Below the pieces are notes generated by a model, which was not told where the DNA came from, did not search any database, and saw nothing but the letters and a program-made list of their open reading frames with translations. Of a DNA stretch of 64,000 bases, positions 33,722 to 44,056 are shown piece after piece; within the stretch, counting starts at the first letter, position 1; the number at the start of each line of letters is the position of its first letter. Origin of the DNA: Solen grandis (taxonomy: Eukaryota > Mollusca > Bivalvia > Adapedonta > Solenidae); the NCBI GenBank assembly GCA_021229015.1, contig CM037778.1, forward strand, positions 15,319,504 through 15,383,503, given 5' to 3'. A program made the translations under genes and the position numbers.

Positions 33722-35640
33722 GTCTTTGAAAACATTTTTGTGTCGCCTGCATAGCATGGCAGACACATAGGGATCACTTTGTCCGTCGTCGTCGTCGTCG
33801 TCGGCGTCGTCGGCGTCACACTTTCTTGTCCGGAGCATAACTCGAAAAGTATTTGAGGTATCACCTTGAAACTTAAAACATGGATAGATCACATTGAGGT
33901 GGAGTGCAGTGCACAAGAATGATAACTCTGACTTTCGTATTTTCTGAGTTATTACCCTTTGTTGATTCTGAGATTTTATTTTTGTCCGGACCATAACTCA
34001 AAAAGTATTTGAGGTATCACCTTGAAACTTAAAACATGGATAGATCACATTGAGGTGGAGTGCAGTGCACAAGAATGATAACTCTGACTTTAATATTTTC
34101 TGAGTTATTGCCCTTTGTAAATTTTCAGACTTAATTTTTTCCGGGGCATATTTTGAAAAGTATTTGAGGTATACTTGAAACTTTTTAGGTAGATAAATCA
34201 CATTGAGTGAAGTGCAATGCTAATGAATGAAACCTGCTTTTTTTTTACTGAGTTATTTCCCTTTGTTGATTTTCAGACTTAATTTTTGTCTGGGGCATAA
34301 CTCGAAACGTATTTGAGGTGTTGACTTGAAACTTCATAGATCTCAATGGTCTGAGTGCAGTGCACAGAATGATAACTCTGTTTTTTTTTCCTTGAGTTAT
34401 TGCCCTTTGTTGATCAGACTTATTTTTGTCTGGAGCATAACACGAAAAGTATTTGAGTTATTACTTTGAAACCTCACAGGTGGAAAGATCTCATGGAGTG
34501 CATTGTGCAAGAATGATAACTGTTGTATTTTTGGAGTTATTTCCCTTTGTTTATTTTTTTGGATTTAATTCTTGTGTGGTGCATAACTTGTAAAGTATTT
34601 GAAGTGTTGCCTTAAACATATATAGTAGATAGATCTCATTGGTCTGAGTGCAGTACACAAGAATGATAACTCAATAATGATAATGATGACTACAAACTTG
34701 CAACATATATATAATTAACGTCATAAGTGCTTAATGACGTCATAATTTTTCTTACAGTTAATGTTTTGAATTCATAGTCATTCTGACACTCCTCTGATGA
34801 AGACTGTATAGTCGAAAGTGCTCGGGAAAATTATTACATATTGCACTGTTTGAATATTTTATTTCCCCCCCCCCAAAAAAAAAATATATATATATATATG
34901 TGTGTGTGTGTGATTTGGTGTTATTTTGTACCTCACAAAATAGATTATGCTTTATCAATAATTTGTCAAAAGATCGATTTTCTAGTCAATTATTTCATCA
35001 AACATGCTTAATTGCAGGCGACACAAGTGTTCCGAGGAACACCCACATCTAGTTTCATTCCAGAAAGCAAAACATTGTTTTTTCCGTTTCATAAAAAACA
35101 GCATCAAGAGAAAATGTTAACAAAATGTTCATGTAATCAGTTTGATTTACTTGAAAAACAAATTTATCCCCCCCCCCCCAAATGATGAAAGAATGATGAT
35201 CTATGCATATAAAATGTCTATAAAAATATGCATATATTTATATTTCAAATATTTTTAATACTTTCATTACAAGCACTTTCATTTGTTTCATTACAAACAT
35301 TTTCAATACAAGTAAACTATATTTATACACAATATATACAAAAACATGTCTTTGAAAACATTTTTTCATTCCAGAAAGCAAAATATGAAAACATTTTTTT
35401 TCTAATCTGTTTCATAAAAACTCAATAGCATCAAGAGAATATTTTTTTCCTAATTTAACTCTTTAACAAAATGTTCATGTATACAGTTAAAAGATATACT
35501 TGAAAAACATATTTATCCCCCCCAAAAAGATGTAAGAATGATGATCTATGCATATGCCTCAAACCTTAGAGAGCAGAGTAAAATTTCTTCTATAAAAATG
35601 TATTCAAATATGCATATAAATTTACTTAAATAGTTGTTTC
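33722..35640 (+). repeat. Two ~314 bp repeat units, the first split by a type B element
   Basis: GTCTTTGAAAACATTTTT occurs at 33722 and 35349. In the second copy CATTCCAGAAAGCAAAA follows at once; in the first it follows only after the inserted element, at 35056. Downstream matches include AACAAAATGTTCATGTA, a C-run and AATGATGATCTATGCATAT. Confidence 0.8.
33740..35052 (+). mobile_element. Type B Helitron-like element, C5 core
   Basis: It starts GTGTCGCCTGCATAGCATGG, then GGGATCACTTTGTCCGTCGT and a GTC microsatellite. Five to six monomers of about 155 bp follow, marked by AAGTATTTGAGGTATCACC and GAGTTATTGCCCTTTG. The 3' part has the inverted tip GCAGGCGACACAAG, the perfect hairpin GTGTTCCGAGGAACAC and CCACATCTAG. 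Comparison with the empty repeat unit at 35349 places it in a T-run with no target duplication beyond Ts. A hairpin about ten bases before CTAG is the textbook Helitron 3' end. Confidence 0.8.
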
Positions 35641-35771
35641 ATTACATATATCATCTTAAAATACATTGTTTTGAAGTGTTTTTTTTTTTCTCCATTTTTT
35701 TTAGAAATGTTCATTAATGTTGGCTTATTAGTGTTCTTCTATGTCTGTTCATTCATTTTATTTACACAAGG

Positions 35772-35940
35772 AGACGTCTCTTCTTTTTCTCTGCCCACAG
35801 AGAAACTGCTTGTTAATATGGAAAAGTCAGAGTTGGAGGTCCCTCCAGAGAGATCAGAAGTGACTGGAGGTTCTCAGTCGTCAGGCTGTTTCTTCGGTCA
35901 GTCTTGATTCTTTTCAGGGCTGAGAACCCCCTTTCACAAT
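35772..35940 (-). pseudogene. hAT dimerisation-domain exon fragment
   Basis: On the minus strand TTCTTCAG precedes CERGFSALKRIKTDRRNSLT then TENLQSLLISLEGP, and after a stop and slip QAVSLWAEKKKR. This is the C-terminal hAT dimerisation motif of ZNF862-type transposases. It begins at a plausible splice acceptor. The fragment belongs to a different copy from that in the 26.6-28.1 kb element, with which it shares only the general motif. Confidence 0.65.
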
Positions 35941-36389
35941 CTGAAGAAAATAAAGATTTTATAAGGATCTGGCATTTTACTTAAACTTATATTGTTATAA
36001 CTATTCATTAGGGATTAATAATCTCTCTTCTAAGACTGATTTAAAATGCTTCTCTTATAATGGCATCTTTAATAATTTCTGAAATTTAAAACAAGAATAT
36101 TTAAAACAAGAATTATTTCAGATATTTAAATTATTAGAAAAAGAATTTTTATATCAAACTGGATTGATATTTATGCCAACAGATTAGAAAAAGATCATAT
36201 TTCAAATTCGTATATTCGCAAGTTCCTAGTTCCATATGTTTGACAGTTAATTTGTGTTCTTGAATGTAAACAAACGTGCGCAGTAACATTTAACTTAATT
36301 AAGGCATGCCTGCCCTGTAGATACGTTATGATATGTACAAATAATTAAGGTATGTGTCATTTTGAATTGATTTCAACAGTATGACATTT

Positions 36390-36483
36390 AGAATCGCGAT
36401 TTTTAAGGACGCGATTCGATACAGTCGTATTGGCAACATCCGAATACGATTCCACGATATACCGGTGAATCGTTACAGCCCTA
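36390..36483 (-). mobile_element. hAT element end abutting the DIRS element
   Basis: On the minus strand it begins TAGGGCTGTAACGATTCACC, a widespread hAT terminal sequence. CGATTC/GAATCG motifs recur inside it. It may be the 5' end of the element that contained the 35772-35940 exon. Its last base touches the first base of the retrotransposon terminus. Confidence 0.55.
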
Positions 36484-36491
36484 GAGGCTGA

Positions 36492-36606
36492 GCATGTATA
36501 ACATTGCATATCATCTTGCTGTAACTACAGACGCACTATTTATAGGAAGCGGAAATACCCCTTGTCGCTTCCGTTCTACAACACATGTGAACCCCAAATC
36601 ATTCTT
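36492..36606 (-). repeat. DIRS inverted terminal repeat, 3' (left)
   Basis: It runs from GCATGTATAACATTGCATAT to ACCCCAAATCATTCTT and is the reverse complement of 41073-41187 with only a few differences, for example ACAGACGCACT versus ATAGACGCGCT. Confidence 0.92.
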
Positions 36607-36668
36607 TCAAAGACAATAATTTTGTTGCCAAAATAATATGGGAGGGCATCATGGCATCGGGTGGGACT

Positions 36669-36780
36669 TATACATGCTCAGCCTCCGGATTACTCCAAAA
36701 ATGACCCTCATCCATCACAAATGCTTGGATGAGGAGACATTTTCATAAGCCTCCGGCCTATCGCATGTATAACATTGCAT
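36669..36780 (-). repeat. DIRS internal complementary region
   Basis: TATACATGCTCAGCCTC (36669-36685) is the inverse of the outer left end at 36484-36500. The 36 bases at 36745-36780 are identical to the reverse complement of 41170-41205. Between the two parts is a 9 bp stem, CCTCATCCA/TGGATGAGG, at 36706-36734. Confidence 0.9.
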
Positions 36781-36816
36781 CTTTAAAGACACCAACAAAA
36801 TAATTGTAAACAAGTT

Positions 36817-37511
36817 TTATTCAAATACTGCATTAACATAATCTTTTCCTTGAGCATGATCTCTAAAATAAAACTTATAAAAGTTTTTAGATGATGTCCA
36901 ATCAGCAGTATCAAGAATAGTCTTCAGCGAACAACCACCATAATACGCCGCTGAGGTAGAGGCTGATCTATATGAATGAGCTGTCGATGCCAGACAACTG
37001 CAATACAGTTTTGAGCCACCTAGCTATAGTACTGGTTGACACAGGCCTATAACAACAAAATGAAATCAGTAACTGATCACTTTCCCTCACAGGTTTAGTA
37101 TGTTCTACATAGTTTAAAACGCAATTCATAGGACAAATACTCTCATCCTCAAAATGTTGGAATATTCATTGAAAAATTCTTTTTCTGTTTAGATGTCTTT
37201 AACACATCAGTAAAAAAGAAAGATGTACAATTGATCTTCTTGATCATATTAGGTATTTTCAATGCCACTAAACTCTGGGCACGAGCACCTGTAGACAAAG
37301 CTAATAAAGCAACAGTTTTCAATGTCAACAATCTAAGGTCATCTTTACAATCTAAAGTCTTCAAATAACTCAATACTTTTTGTACATCCCATGTTTTAGT
37401 ATATCTAGGTCTTGATGGAATACTTAAAGAAAGACCTTTCATATATCTGGGAATAAAGACAAGATTATCACACCATGTCTGACCACACAGTTTCAAAGTT
37501 TGCAATAGCAT
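36817..37511 (-). pseudogene. DIRS tyrosine recombinase
   Basis: The N-terminal part includes TWDVQKVLSYLKTLDC and LLALSTGARAQSLVALKI, where Arg of TGAR is the first catalytic arginine. After a one-base change near 37150 it continues EDESICPMNCVLNYVEHTKP and IARWLKTVLQLSGIDSS. A second slip near 36980 leads to AHSYRSASTSAAYYGG (the HxxR pair) and TADWTSSKNFYKFYFRD, with the nucleophilic tyrosine among the terminal Tyr residues, then stop at 36817. All four catalytic motifs are still visible. The two frameshifts prevent a full product. Confidence 0.8.
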
Positions 37512-37572
37512 TGACTTATGAAGATTAACTACACTATAAGACTCCCTAGGTACAATAAAAAATTCAAATAAT

Positions 37573-38599
37573 TTAACACTGTATCTTCAGACGTCTGAAT
37601 GGGATCTCTCTTCCTGACAGAACACTAGACACACCATCTGTGCCATGCCAAGTCATATTGTTTCTTGGTTCCTCTACTCCAGGAGTTGATGATGACATCA
37701 GTAACTGCTGCTGGAAGTCCTCGACTCTTGAGGTGTTTGCCGATACAACCACTGCGGCCAAGGTCATCTTTTGATGAAGCGGATGAACCATGTTGTATGG
37801 AGGAAGCACCAACAGGTCTCTGTGCCGTGGAAGCCTAGAAGGATAAGAAAAAGGTGACAAAAGCATTGGAAACCATGGCTGTGATGGCCAATGTGGAACT
37901 ACCATAATAGCTTGGTCAACCTTATCGGACTTAATCATATTTAAGATTCTCCCAATAAGTCTAAAAGGTGGCTTGTAATTCTCCCAAGAAAAGGAAAAAG
38001 CATCATCATAAAAAATGGCCCTAGGCTCTGGTCTTCATGAGACATAAGTTGCAAGCTGATGATTCAGTCTCGAGGCAAACAAGTCTAAATCAGGGTAAAA
38101 AAACTCCACAAATTCTGACAAAAATTTCAGGTTTCAATGTCCATTCTGTGGAATCTGAAAAGTGCATTGAAGAAAAATCTGCCTGAATGTTTTCTGTGCC
38201 TGGAATATGAACTGCAGAAATAAAAATATCTCTTCCAAGACACCATTCCCATATCTCTTTTGACAGATTATCCATATCAACAGAACACATTCCTCCCATA
38301 TTGTTTATGTAAGATTTAGCCACAACACTATCTGTCTGAATTTGTATATGTGTGTTCTTCATATCTCTACAGATAGATTTTAAACTTTAAAAGATGGCTA
38401 GGAGCTCTAGAAAATTAATATGAATGTCTGACTCCTCAAGAGTCCATCTACCACCAGAATGCCTCCCATCATTTACTGCATAAAAACCATATCCTTCACC
38501 AGAAGCGTATGTTCTGATAGTATATTCTGCTGGCTGTGGTCTAATTCTTTTGCCATTACGCAAATTTTCAACCCACCACTCAATTTCAGAAATAATCAT
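37573..38599 (-). pseudogene. DIRS RNase H and connecting region
   Basis: The RNase H part begins at 38599 with EWWVENLRNGKRI, YTIRTYASGEGYGFYAV (first catalytic position altered from the usual TDAS to TYAS) and HINFLELLAIF. After a frame change it gives IQIQTDSVVAKSYINNMGG and VHIPGTENIQADFSS, with catalytic Asp residues. Downstream (37938-37573) AIMVVPHWPSQPWFPMLLS matches the stretch that links RNase H to the recombinase in DIRS-like elements. Several frame breaks are present. Confidence 0.78.
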
Positions 38600-38683
38600 T
38601 CATGAGGGTTATTCTTTGATCATAATCTTTATTGTATTAAGGTGTTTTACTTTTTCTCTCTCCAAACAACGATAATGCAATGG

Positions 38684-39443
38684 TCACTGTAAGACAGCAT
38701 TGAATGCATTGACTAAACGACCTATAAATGAAGCCAACTCCCTGATGGAAATCACAAGAGTATCAGAGATCTTCTTACCCATAAGAATGATCTTTTCCAC
38801 TTTCTCAGGCGTAAGGAAAACCTTAAACTCTACAGAATCTAGAATGTACCCAAAGAAAACGATTCTCTGAGATGGCACAAGTTGTGACTTTTCAAAATTT
38901 ACTGTAAAGCCCAACTGTGAAATATTCTCCACTAAATATTGGGTATCAAGTGTACACCTATTCATATCCAAAATTATATTCAAAGAATCATCTTTATAAT
39001 AGGAGCATCTCATCCGAAACTTGGTATAAAGGGGTTTCAAAATTTTGGTAAAGATACGTGGTGCTGAGCTTATGCCAAAAGGTAAACAAATTTATACAAT
39101 TTGCCATCCCCATTCAAATTTGAGATATTTTATATACAATTTGCCATCCCCATTCAAATTTGAGATATTTTTGAAAATCTGGATGTACTGGCACACTGAA
39201 ATATGCATCTTTCAAATCAACTGATGTAAAATAATCATTCTCTTCTATCAGCTCAAGCAGAAAGGAAAAACTTTCCTGCTTAAAATGTTCATACTTAACA
39301 AATTGGTTAAGCTTCTTCAAATTTATAACAGGCCTGAATTTGCCATTTGGTTTGGAAACTAGAAAAATATTCGAAATGAATTCAAACTGTCTCATAATCA
39401 CAGGGGATAATAGCTCTTTTCTGTAAGAGAGTCTCAACTTCAT
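38684..39443 (-). pseudogene. DIRS reverse transcriptase
   Basis: Motifs in order: IFLVSKPNGKFRPVINLKKL, YFTSVDLKDAYFSVPVHPDF (motif A), CLPFGISSAPRIFTKILKPL (motif B, in a shifted frame), YYKDDSLNIILD (motif C, YKDD in place of the usual YIDD) and ISQLGFTVNFEKSQLVPSQR with VFFGYILDS. A 40 bp tandem duplication at 39091-39170 lies between motifs A and B and breaks the frame. Confidence 0.85.
39091..39170. repeat. 40 bp tandem duplication in the RT gene
   Basis: Positions 39091-39130 and 39131-39170 are identical except at the second base. Since 40 is not a multiple of three, the duplication shifts the frame. Confidence 0.95.
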
Positions 39444-39659
39444 TCTGAACCAATATCTTTTCCTCTTCAGAAAACTTAATTTGATTGGGTTTACACAACT
39501 GATAGGGCTTTTTTACAAAATCAATCTTATAACCACTAACAACATCTAAAACCCATTCATTGGTTGTCAGATGACGCCATACATCAAGGCTATCTTTGAT
39601 AAGACCAACACTAGTTGGGGATATTACCTGTCAAGCTGTACTTGGCTTGGTGGTAGTAG

Positions 39660-40891
39660 TCACACTGCCCTTGACTGGCCTTGCCGACTGTTGGCTGGAC
39701 TGATAAGGCTGCTACCGTCTACCTCTGTATCGGTTAGAACTCCCATAGGGTCTCTGAGGTTGGTTACCACGGTAACCACCTTTCCTGAAATTTGATCTGG
39801 GGTAAGCAATTTCATTAATGCGCAGCCCTGTGTCACACTTTTTAATCTCACCGGCAATGTCATACCCAAACAACTGCTTTGTGATGGGAGTATTAATGTT
39901 AGAGGTTTGTATACCTCTTCTTGAGATGAGGCCTTATCATATATCTCCTTCTTAGGGAGACATTATACTGGACTTGCCCAAGTAGAGTGACACAGTCACT
40001 TACACACTTTTTGGCCTCTGAAGTTTGTTTTATCTGGCTTTTAAGTAACGAGGCAAGCTTGACTACAGTCATCATGGCAGAGGCAACTAGCTGTTGGATG
40101 CCTCGGAAGTTTCTATCATTTACTTGTACTCTCTTGTCCAACCTCTCATAGATCTCATTATTGACCACAGGCGGTCCCATTTCCTCACAATTACAATTTT
40201 ATATGCCTGTATTATATCATCTGTAACACACTGTGTGGTACAAGCAGTGGATATTAATTTTGCCAGCGAAGGAGAAATTTCTTCCCCTAATTGAGGGGCT
40301 TTTAACTGGGGCAATTCCCATTCCATATCATCAGCCTTCCCTCATGAATCCAGGAATGAACCATCATCCTCATAAAAGGCTTGCTCAAGGTTACCCTGGA
40401 CATTTATATTTCGGTCTGGGTCTACCATTTGTAATGGAGACCTGTATTCCAGGCTCTGCTGGTTGTTAATATGTGGTTCATATTCAGACCCATTTTCATC
40501 ATATTCAAGACTAACCCCGTGGGTATGTTTCTGGGAACCAGTATTATTACTCTCTTCAATTGGTTCTCCTAAACCAAGTGCCTGTCTTATAGAGGCAACA
40601 TTTTCGGGCGTAAGTTTATTCAAATCAATCAATCAAACTTGATTGATTGGTAAGTTTGCCGGTCTTGCCATTTCCGGAACGTTTATTCGAAACGTTCGTC
40701 GTTTTGTTAGACCGTACCGGTGATTTTGCCTTGACCGTCTTTAATTGTTTTTTTCGGTTCTGACGTCGAAGTAACGACGGTTTCATGCGCCCTTACTTCC
40801 ATGTCTTCTGGAAGAAACCCAGAAAATCTGAGTCGGGTTCTGAAAGAGACGGGATATCATCCATATCTCTGGAAGTGTCAATAGACTCCAT
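39660..40891 (-). pseudogene. DIRS Gag-like region
   Basis: It likely begins MESIDTSRDMDDIPSLSEPD at 40891, continues with a basic stretch (RRQNRKKQLKTVKAKSP) and slips within a GATT repeat at about 40635. It resumes LNKLTPENVASIRQALGLGE, then PQLGEEISPSLAKLISTAC, and VVNNEIYERLDKRVQVNDRN with FRGIQQLVASAM. The last is the conserved core of DIRS Gag proteins. The C-terminal part (about 39830-39640) is Arg/Gly/Gln-rich. Several frame changes separate these pieces. Confidence 0.7.
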
Positions 40892-41072
40892 TCACGACTA
40901 CGTCGCGAATATAACCACGCAGAAAATGCGTGAATACAGTCAAAATAAACTCGAACTGCGTTCTGAGTAGACTGTGAACCGATAAGGTACAACAAAAAGC
41001 AAAATGAAATTTGAAAAATTGTTCAAAACTCCTTAAGATAAAAGCACGTCTGTATGCTAGCAACGCAAGACG

Positions 41073-41187
41073 AAGAATGATTTGGGGTTCACATGTGTTG
41101 TAGAACGGAAGCGGGAAGGGGTATTTCCGCTTCCTATAAATAGCGCGTCTATAGTTACAGCAAGATGATATGCAATGTTATACATGC
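41073..41187 (-). repeat. DIRS inverted terminal repeat, 5' (right)
   Basis: This is the inverted partner of 36492-36606. A further 18 bases (to 41205) are not in the left repeat but are copied in the internal complementary region. Confidence 0.92.
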
Positions 41188-41450
41188 GATAGGCCGGAGG
41201 CTTATGGATCTTAAAGATAACCAAGCAAATAACAATGGTCTCATGGGAGTCGAACCCAGCCATCTTAACATATGTCAAAATGTACCACAGCACCAAAATG
41301 ATGCTTGGTGTCTCAAAACCCTGACAGAAAAGTTTTCACCACGGAAAAAAGGGTAAGATTTCTATAAGAAAGCAGAAGAGAACTGAAGAGAACTTATTTT
41401 GGCCAAGAGACCTTATTTACCTAGATTTGACGACACAATAGTAATACCTG

Positions 41451-42060
41451 TTAGGTATTAAAAGAAATAAGGTAACTCGGTACCTTTGCTGTCCTAAACC
41501 TCCCTGTACATAAACGCAGATCCGATGCCACAGTTTGTTCTCTCCCTTGGGGTTCAAATGGACCCCCACCTGGAAGAAACCGGCTGCGGTTTTTCAGATC
41601 ACGCAGCCTGATGCAGGTTTCCCCAAGGGCTGCCATCAAGCCCTGATTGACCCACAATTGAATCTGATATTTTTCCGGGTCAGCCCTGGGATCCTGTCCA
41701 AATTAAATGTGCGTGGTATCTGTCGCATAAACCCGAGACACTCCCTCGGCCTGTAACCAGTTAACCAAACTCAGGAGACTTTCCAAAATCGCACGGGGCT
41801 GCCGTGGTCGAGCGTTTACAGTCGCTGTGGGTTCGAATCCCGGTAGGGACTTCGGATTTTTCATGTGAGGAAGCCTTCCAGGTAGGTCGGTGGTTCTACC
41901 CGGGTACCTCTGTGTACTCCTCCACCTGTAATTAGCTGGACGTCGCTATATGATTGAAATATTATCGTAGCGACGGTTAACCCCCAATACAACTACAACA
42001 AAATCTCTCGTCAAGAACATGACAGTGAAATGTCATTTCCCTCTACAAGAATATGCCTGA
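41451..42060 (-). pseudogene. Second SGNH-hydrolase copy, split by a SINE
   Basis: The DNA from 41640 to 41790 and from 42000 to 42045 aligns with the SGNH gene at 21647-22063 (shared pieces include TCAGCCCTGG, ACCCGAGA, CCAGTTAAC, GACAT/AGTGAAATGTCATTTCC). Past the point where the first copy stops, it continues WVNQGLMAALGETCIRLRDL and RSRFLPGGGPFEP. The continuing homology outside the Tpt1 region shows that the SGNH unit is repeated in this genome on its own. It is interrupted by a SINE and lacks the GDS block, so it is not functional. Confidence 0.7.
41791..41999 (+). mobile_element. tRNA-derived SINE in the SGNH pseudogene
   Basis: A box GTGGTCGAGCG (41804-41814) and B box GGTTCGAATCC (41830-41840) form a tRNA-like head. 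The body has GGTCGGTGGTTCTACCCGGG and TAATTAGCTGGACGTCGCTA, widespread in mollusc SINEs, and the tail is an AACAACA-like repeat. AAAATC flanks it on both sides (41785-41790, 42000-42005). Confidence 0.8.
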
Positions 42061-42215
42061 GAGAAAAACAAATTTCATACAATTATACACTTCTAGCTAA
42101 AACTGTTTTTTATATTGATTGTAAAACTTTTACTAACCATTCTCAACAGATTCCTGGGTTGGAGTTGGACCAGTACTTTACATTTCTGAATGTTTATCTC
42201 CATTTTAACATACAG

Positions 42216-43154
42216 TCATTCATTGTACACAATGCTGTCCCCTAAATTCACACACATGGCACATGCTCTCAAAAGTTTGTCGATCCTTGCCAAATCAGTG
42301 TTATCTGCCTCATCATTGACTGGCTTAATTACTGGAATGGACAGAGTCCCTTGCAATATTTTAAATCTGCATTTCATCAAACCAATGACCCTTTCAATAT
42401 GTATTCTAACTGAGCTTATCCTGAGGGAGACTTCAACGTCCTGTGCTGATGACTGTTTTTTTGCCTTTGGTGAATGCTGGAATTATAAGTTCTGCACTGC
42501 ACATTGTGGCAAAGTCATCCTTAAGGTTGAAGCCTCTGTCTGCAAGGATTTGGTCAACAGGCATATGAAGATTTGGACTTATAAATCCTGATTGTCTTAC
42601 AATCTCTACATCTGACGCACTTCCTCTCCAGGCTTTTGACAAGAACGATAATAGATCCATTTGGTGTGCAGGCTATGAGAACTTTCACAATTTTGTGTTT
42701 CTTGTTTTTTGGCCTTTCAATGAATGTTTCAAAACAGTCTATGATTGATGTTAACTTTGGGAATTTTGATCTACATGGTCCAGGCAATGTCCTATGAATA
42801 ACTTCACGAGTCATTACCTCAACCAAATTCCAGAAAATTTCACTTGCTTGTGATGTTGAAATGACGAAATTAAGTGTCATGTATTCAAATGGGAGATCTA
42901 GTCTAAGTTCCACTAGCATGAAGAAAAACTGGTCCTTCAAGCCTATTTTCCTGGAAGGGGGTGTTGGTTCAAAAATGTTACTAGGAAAAGCTGAATATTC
43001 TAAAAAACACTGACCACCCTAAACCCGTATAGAACTTACATCTGTCCTCATTGTATTCTACAATGTTTGCATTCAACTTTACACAACCTGAATCCGCTTT
43101 CACTTTGGCAAGTTCGTCTTTGAGATTGTCTCTTTCAGTTCTTAGATTATCCAT
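42216..43154 (-). pseudogene. DDE_Tnp_4 transposase (ISL2EU/Harbinger-like)
   Basis: It starts MDNLRTERDNLKDELAKVKA, a coiled coil, then KFYTGL. After a slip it gives LKDQFFFMLVELRLDLPFEY and FPKLTSIIDCFETFIERPKN, with the first catalytic Asp. A second slip leads to KAWRGSASDVEIVRQSGF, DQILADRGF (second Asp) and LIIPAFTKGKK, then SVRIHIERVIGLMKCRFKIL (Glu) before the stop at 42216. This is the animal DDE_Tnp_4 family often fused to an N-terminal THAP finger; no THAP finger is visible upstream. All three catalytic acids survive but the frame is broken at least twice. Confidence 0.8.
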
Positions 43155-43308
43155 CTTGTAGAGTTATAGCTTTTAAAACATTCCATAGTGGTTTTATAGA
43201 CCAGCTTTTTGACATGCCTACTTTATAGGCACCACAAAATTTTGATATGATTAATATCTGTATGTTGAAGTCCCTTTATCATATTTATATTTGTTAACAC
43301 TAGATTTT

Positions 43309-44056
43309 TAGCTCACCTGAGCGCTTGTGCTCGGGTGAGCTTTTGTGATCGCCTTTTGTCCGTCGTGCGTCGTCAGTCGTCCGTTGTCAACAATTGCTTG
43401 TGAACACTCTACAGGCCATAGTTTTGGCCCAATCTTCATAAAACTTGATCAGGATGTTTGTCTACATGATATCTCAGATGAGTTCGAAATTGGGTCACAT
43501 GGGGTCAAAATCTAGGTCACCAGGGAAAATCTTAGAAAAACCTTGCGAACACTCTAGAGGCCACAGTTTTAGCCCAATCTTCATGAAAAATGGTCAGGGT
43601 GTTTGTCTATATGATATCTTGGATGAGTTCGAAATGGGTAAGGTGGGATCAAAAACTAGGTCACCAGGTCAAATCTAAGAAAAACCTTGTGAACACTCTA
43701 CAGGCCAGTTTTGGCCTAATCTTCATAAATTTTGGTCAGGATGTTTGTCTACATGATAACTTGCATGAGTTTTAAAATGAGTCACATGAGGTCAAAAACT
43801 AGGTCACCAGGTCAAATCTTAAGAAAAACCTTGTGAACACTCTAGAGGCCTACATTTTTGTCCCAGTCTTCATTAAACTTAATATGAATGATGACTGCAT
43901 GAATTCCCAGTTGAGTGCAAATTCAGGTAGGATCAATATGTAGGTCACTTAGTCAAATGTTAGAAAAACACTTTTAGATGCTAGATTTTTTGTCATTAGG
44001 CCTAACACTGCCATCTTACTCAGGTGAGCGACACAGGGCCATCTTGGCCCTCTTGT
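43309..44056 (+). mobile_element. Type A element, C3 core
   Basis: The tip is TAGCTCACCTGAGCGCTTGT, with a GTCGTGCGTCGTC patch and about four C3 monomers (GTGAACACTCTAGAGGCC). It ends CTCAGGTGAGCGACACAGGG, CCATCTTGGCCC and TCTTGTTT. The last unit (43850-43990) matches 8290-8430, so both C3 copies share a diverged terminal monomer. Confidence 0.85.

Larger units (their letters stand above)
36484..41205 (-). mobile_element. DIRS-like tyrosine-recombinase retrotransposon
   Basis: A 4.7 kb element reads right to left: Gag, reverse transcriptase, RNase H, connecting region, tyrosine recombinase. It has 115 bp inverted terminal repeats and an internal complementary region that copies the outer ends of both termini, the hallmark of DIRS elements, which integrate without an integrase or target duplication. 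Every reading frame has at least one frameshift or stop, so this copy is dead. Its left end abuts a hAT terminus. Confidence 0.88.

Noticed and set aside
41230..41300. Possible tRNA gene (minus strand GGGTTCGACTCCC)
   Set aside because: Only a B-box-like T arm is present; no matching acceptor or D arm could be formed.
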